From Bacteroidota bacterium (GTDB lineage: Bacteria > Bacteroidota > Bacteroidia > Flavobacteriales > Flavobacteriaceae), in the NCBI GenBank assembly GCA_006227965.1, contig SBFL01000308.1, positions 1 through 6,167 of the forward strand: DNA of 6,167 nt, given 5' to 3'. The notes under the pieces are model-generated. The model was not told the origin of the DNA, made no database searches, and saw only the letters and a program-made list of their open reading frames with translations. A program made the position numbers and the translations under genes. Below, piece by piece: positions 6,018 through 6,167 of the stretch (position 1 is the stretch's first letter; each line of letters begins with the position of its first letter).

Positions 6018-6167
6018 CTAGAAGTAGAAGCGTACAAATGGGAGCCATGGATTTGCATACAGGCTTCTCTCCGAATCATATAAAACGTCAAAGCGGATAC
6101 CAAATGTGACTGGCCCGGTCGAATACCCCAGGCCCAGAAAAAGAGCGGGCAACCAGTAGGAATCCTC
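6018..6167 (-). CDS. C-terminal 49 residues of a probable outer-membrane beta-barrel protein, cut by the window edge
   Basis: An open minus-strand frame enters from the right edge and ends at TAG (6018-6020). The 49 visible residues contain alternating aromatic and hydrophobic residues, in ALFLGLGYSTGPVTFGIRF and DVLYDSERSLYANPWLPF, and finish with VRFYF. A beta-strand ending on a terminal Phe is the usual C-terminal signature of outer-membrane barrel proteins recognised by the BAM complex. Proteins with a similar tail are common conserved hypotheticals in flavobacteria and have, from memory, sometimes been labelled alpha-ketoglutarate decarboxylase, a label the visible part does not support. 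The gene converges on the 5642 gene with a 7-base gap (6011-6017) and no visible intrinsic terminator. The start and most of the protein lie outside the window, so the family call is moderate. Confidence 0.7.
   Translation of the reverse strand, partial: EDSYWLPALFLGLGYSTGPVTFGIRFDVLYDSERSLYANPWLPFVRFYF

Noticed and set aside
1..6167. CRISPR arrays, mobile elements, tRNA genes, toxin-antitoxin or defence modules
   Set aside because: No spaced direct repeats, transposase motifs, cloverleaf sequences or known defence domains were seen on either strand.

Overview
The window looks like an ordinary stretch of chromosome from a Bacteroidetes bacterium, most likely a marine flavobacterium with unusually high GC for that group (Robiginitalea is one genus that would fit; this is inference from gene families and base composition, not a database match). 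Supporting signs are a good match to the Bacteroidetes -33/-7 promoter (TTTG / TANNTTTG), mostly weak or absent Shine-Dalgarno sequences, a lipid A Kdo transferase of Bacteroidetes style, and the C-terminal end of an outer-membrane-type protein closing on an aromatic residue.

Layout: on the minus strand, positions 1-678 hold the N-terminal half of a sugar porter of the major facilitator superfamily that runs off the left edge. Upstream of it, on the same strand, is waaA (741-1979), the Kdo transferase of lipopolysaccharide core synthesis. A 95-base divergent gap (1980-2074) holds a perfect 12-base palindrome touching the waaA start and a promoter for the plus strand. The plus strand then carries four closely spaced genes: a PLP-dependent sugar aminotransferase (2075-3235), galE (3288-4310), an exported metal-dependent amidohydrolase or dipeptidase (4336-5610) and an unrecognised 122-residue protein (5642-6010). 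A partial minus-strand gene (6018-6167) converges on the last one with a 7-base gap.

How they fit together: waaA, the WbpE-like aminotransferase and galE all serve cell-envelope glycan synthesis (LPS core Kdo addition, amino sugar formation, and 4-epimerisation of UDP-sugars). The sugar porter could bring in monosaccharides. The exported amidohydrolase and the small protein share the plus-strand gene row but have no obvious functional tie to sugar-nucleotide chemistry. Two hairpins inside the row (3245-3272 and 5617-5638) could partly separate its expression.

I do not see a CRISPR array, mobile element, tRNA, rRNA, phage gene or defence system. No evident undescribed system is present. The points most worth a second look are the four-cysteine insert in the aminotransferase, the small substrate-gate residue in GalE, the palindrome at the waaA start, and the two intergenic hairpins.
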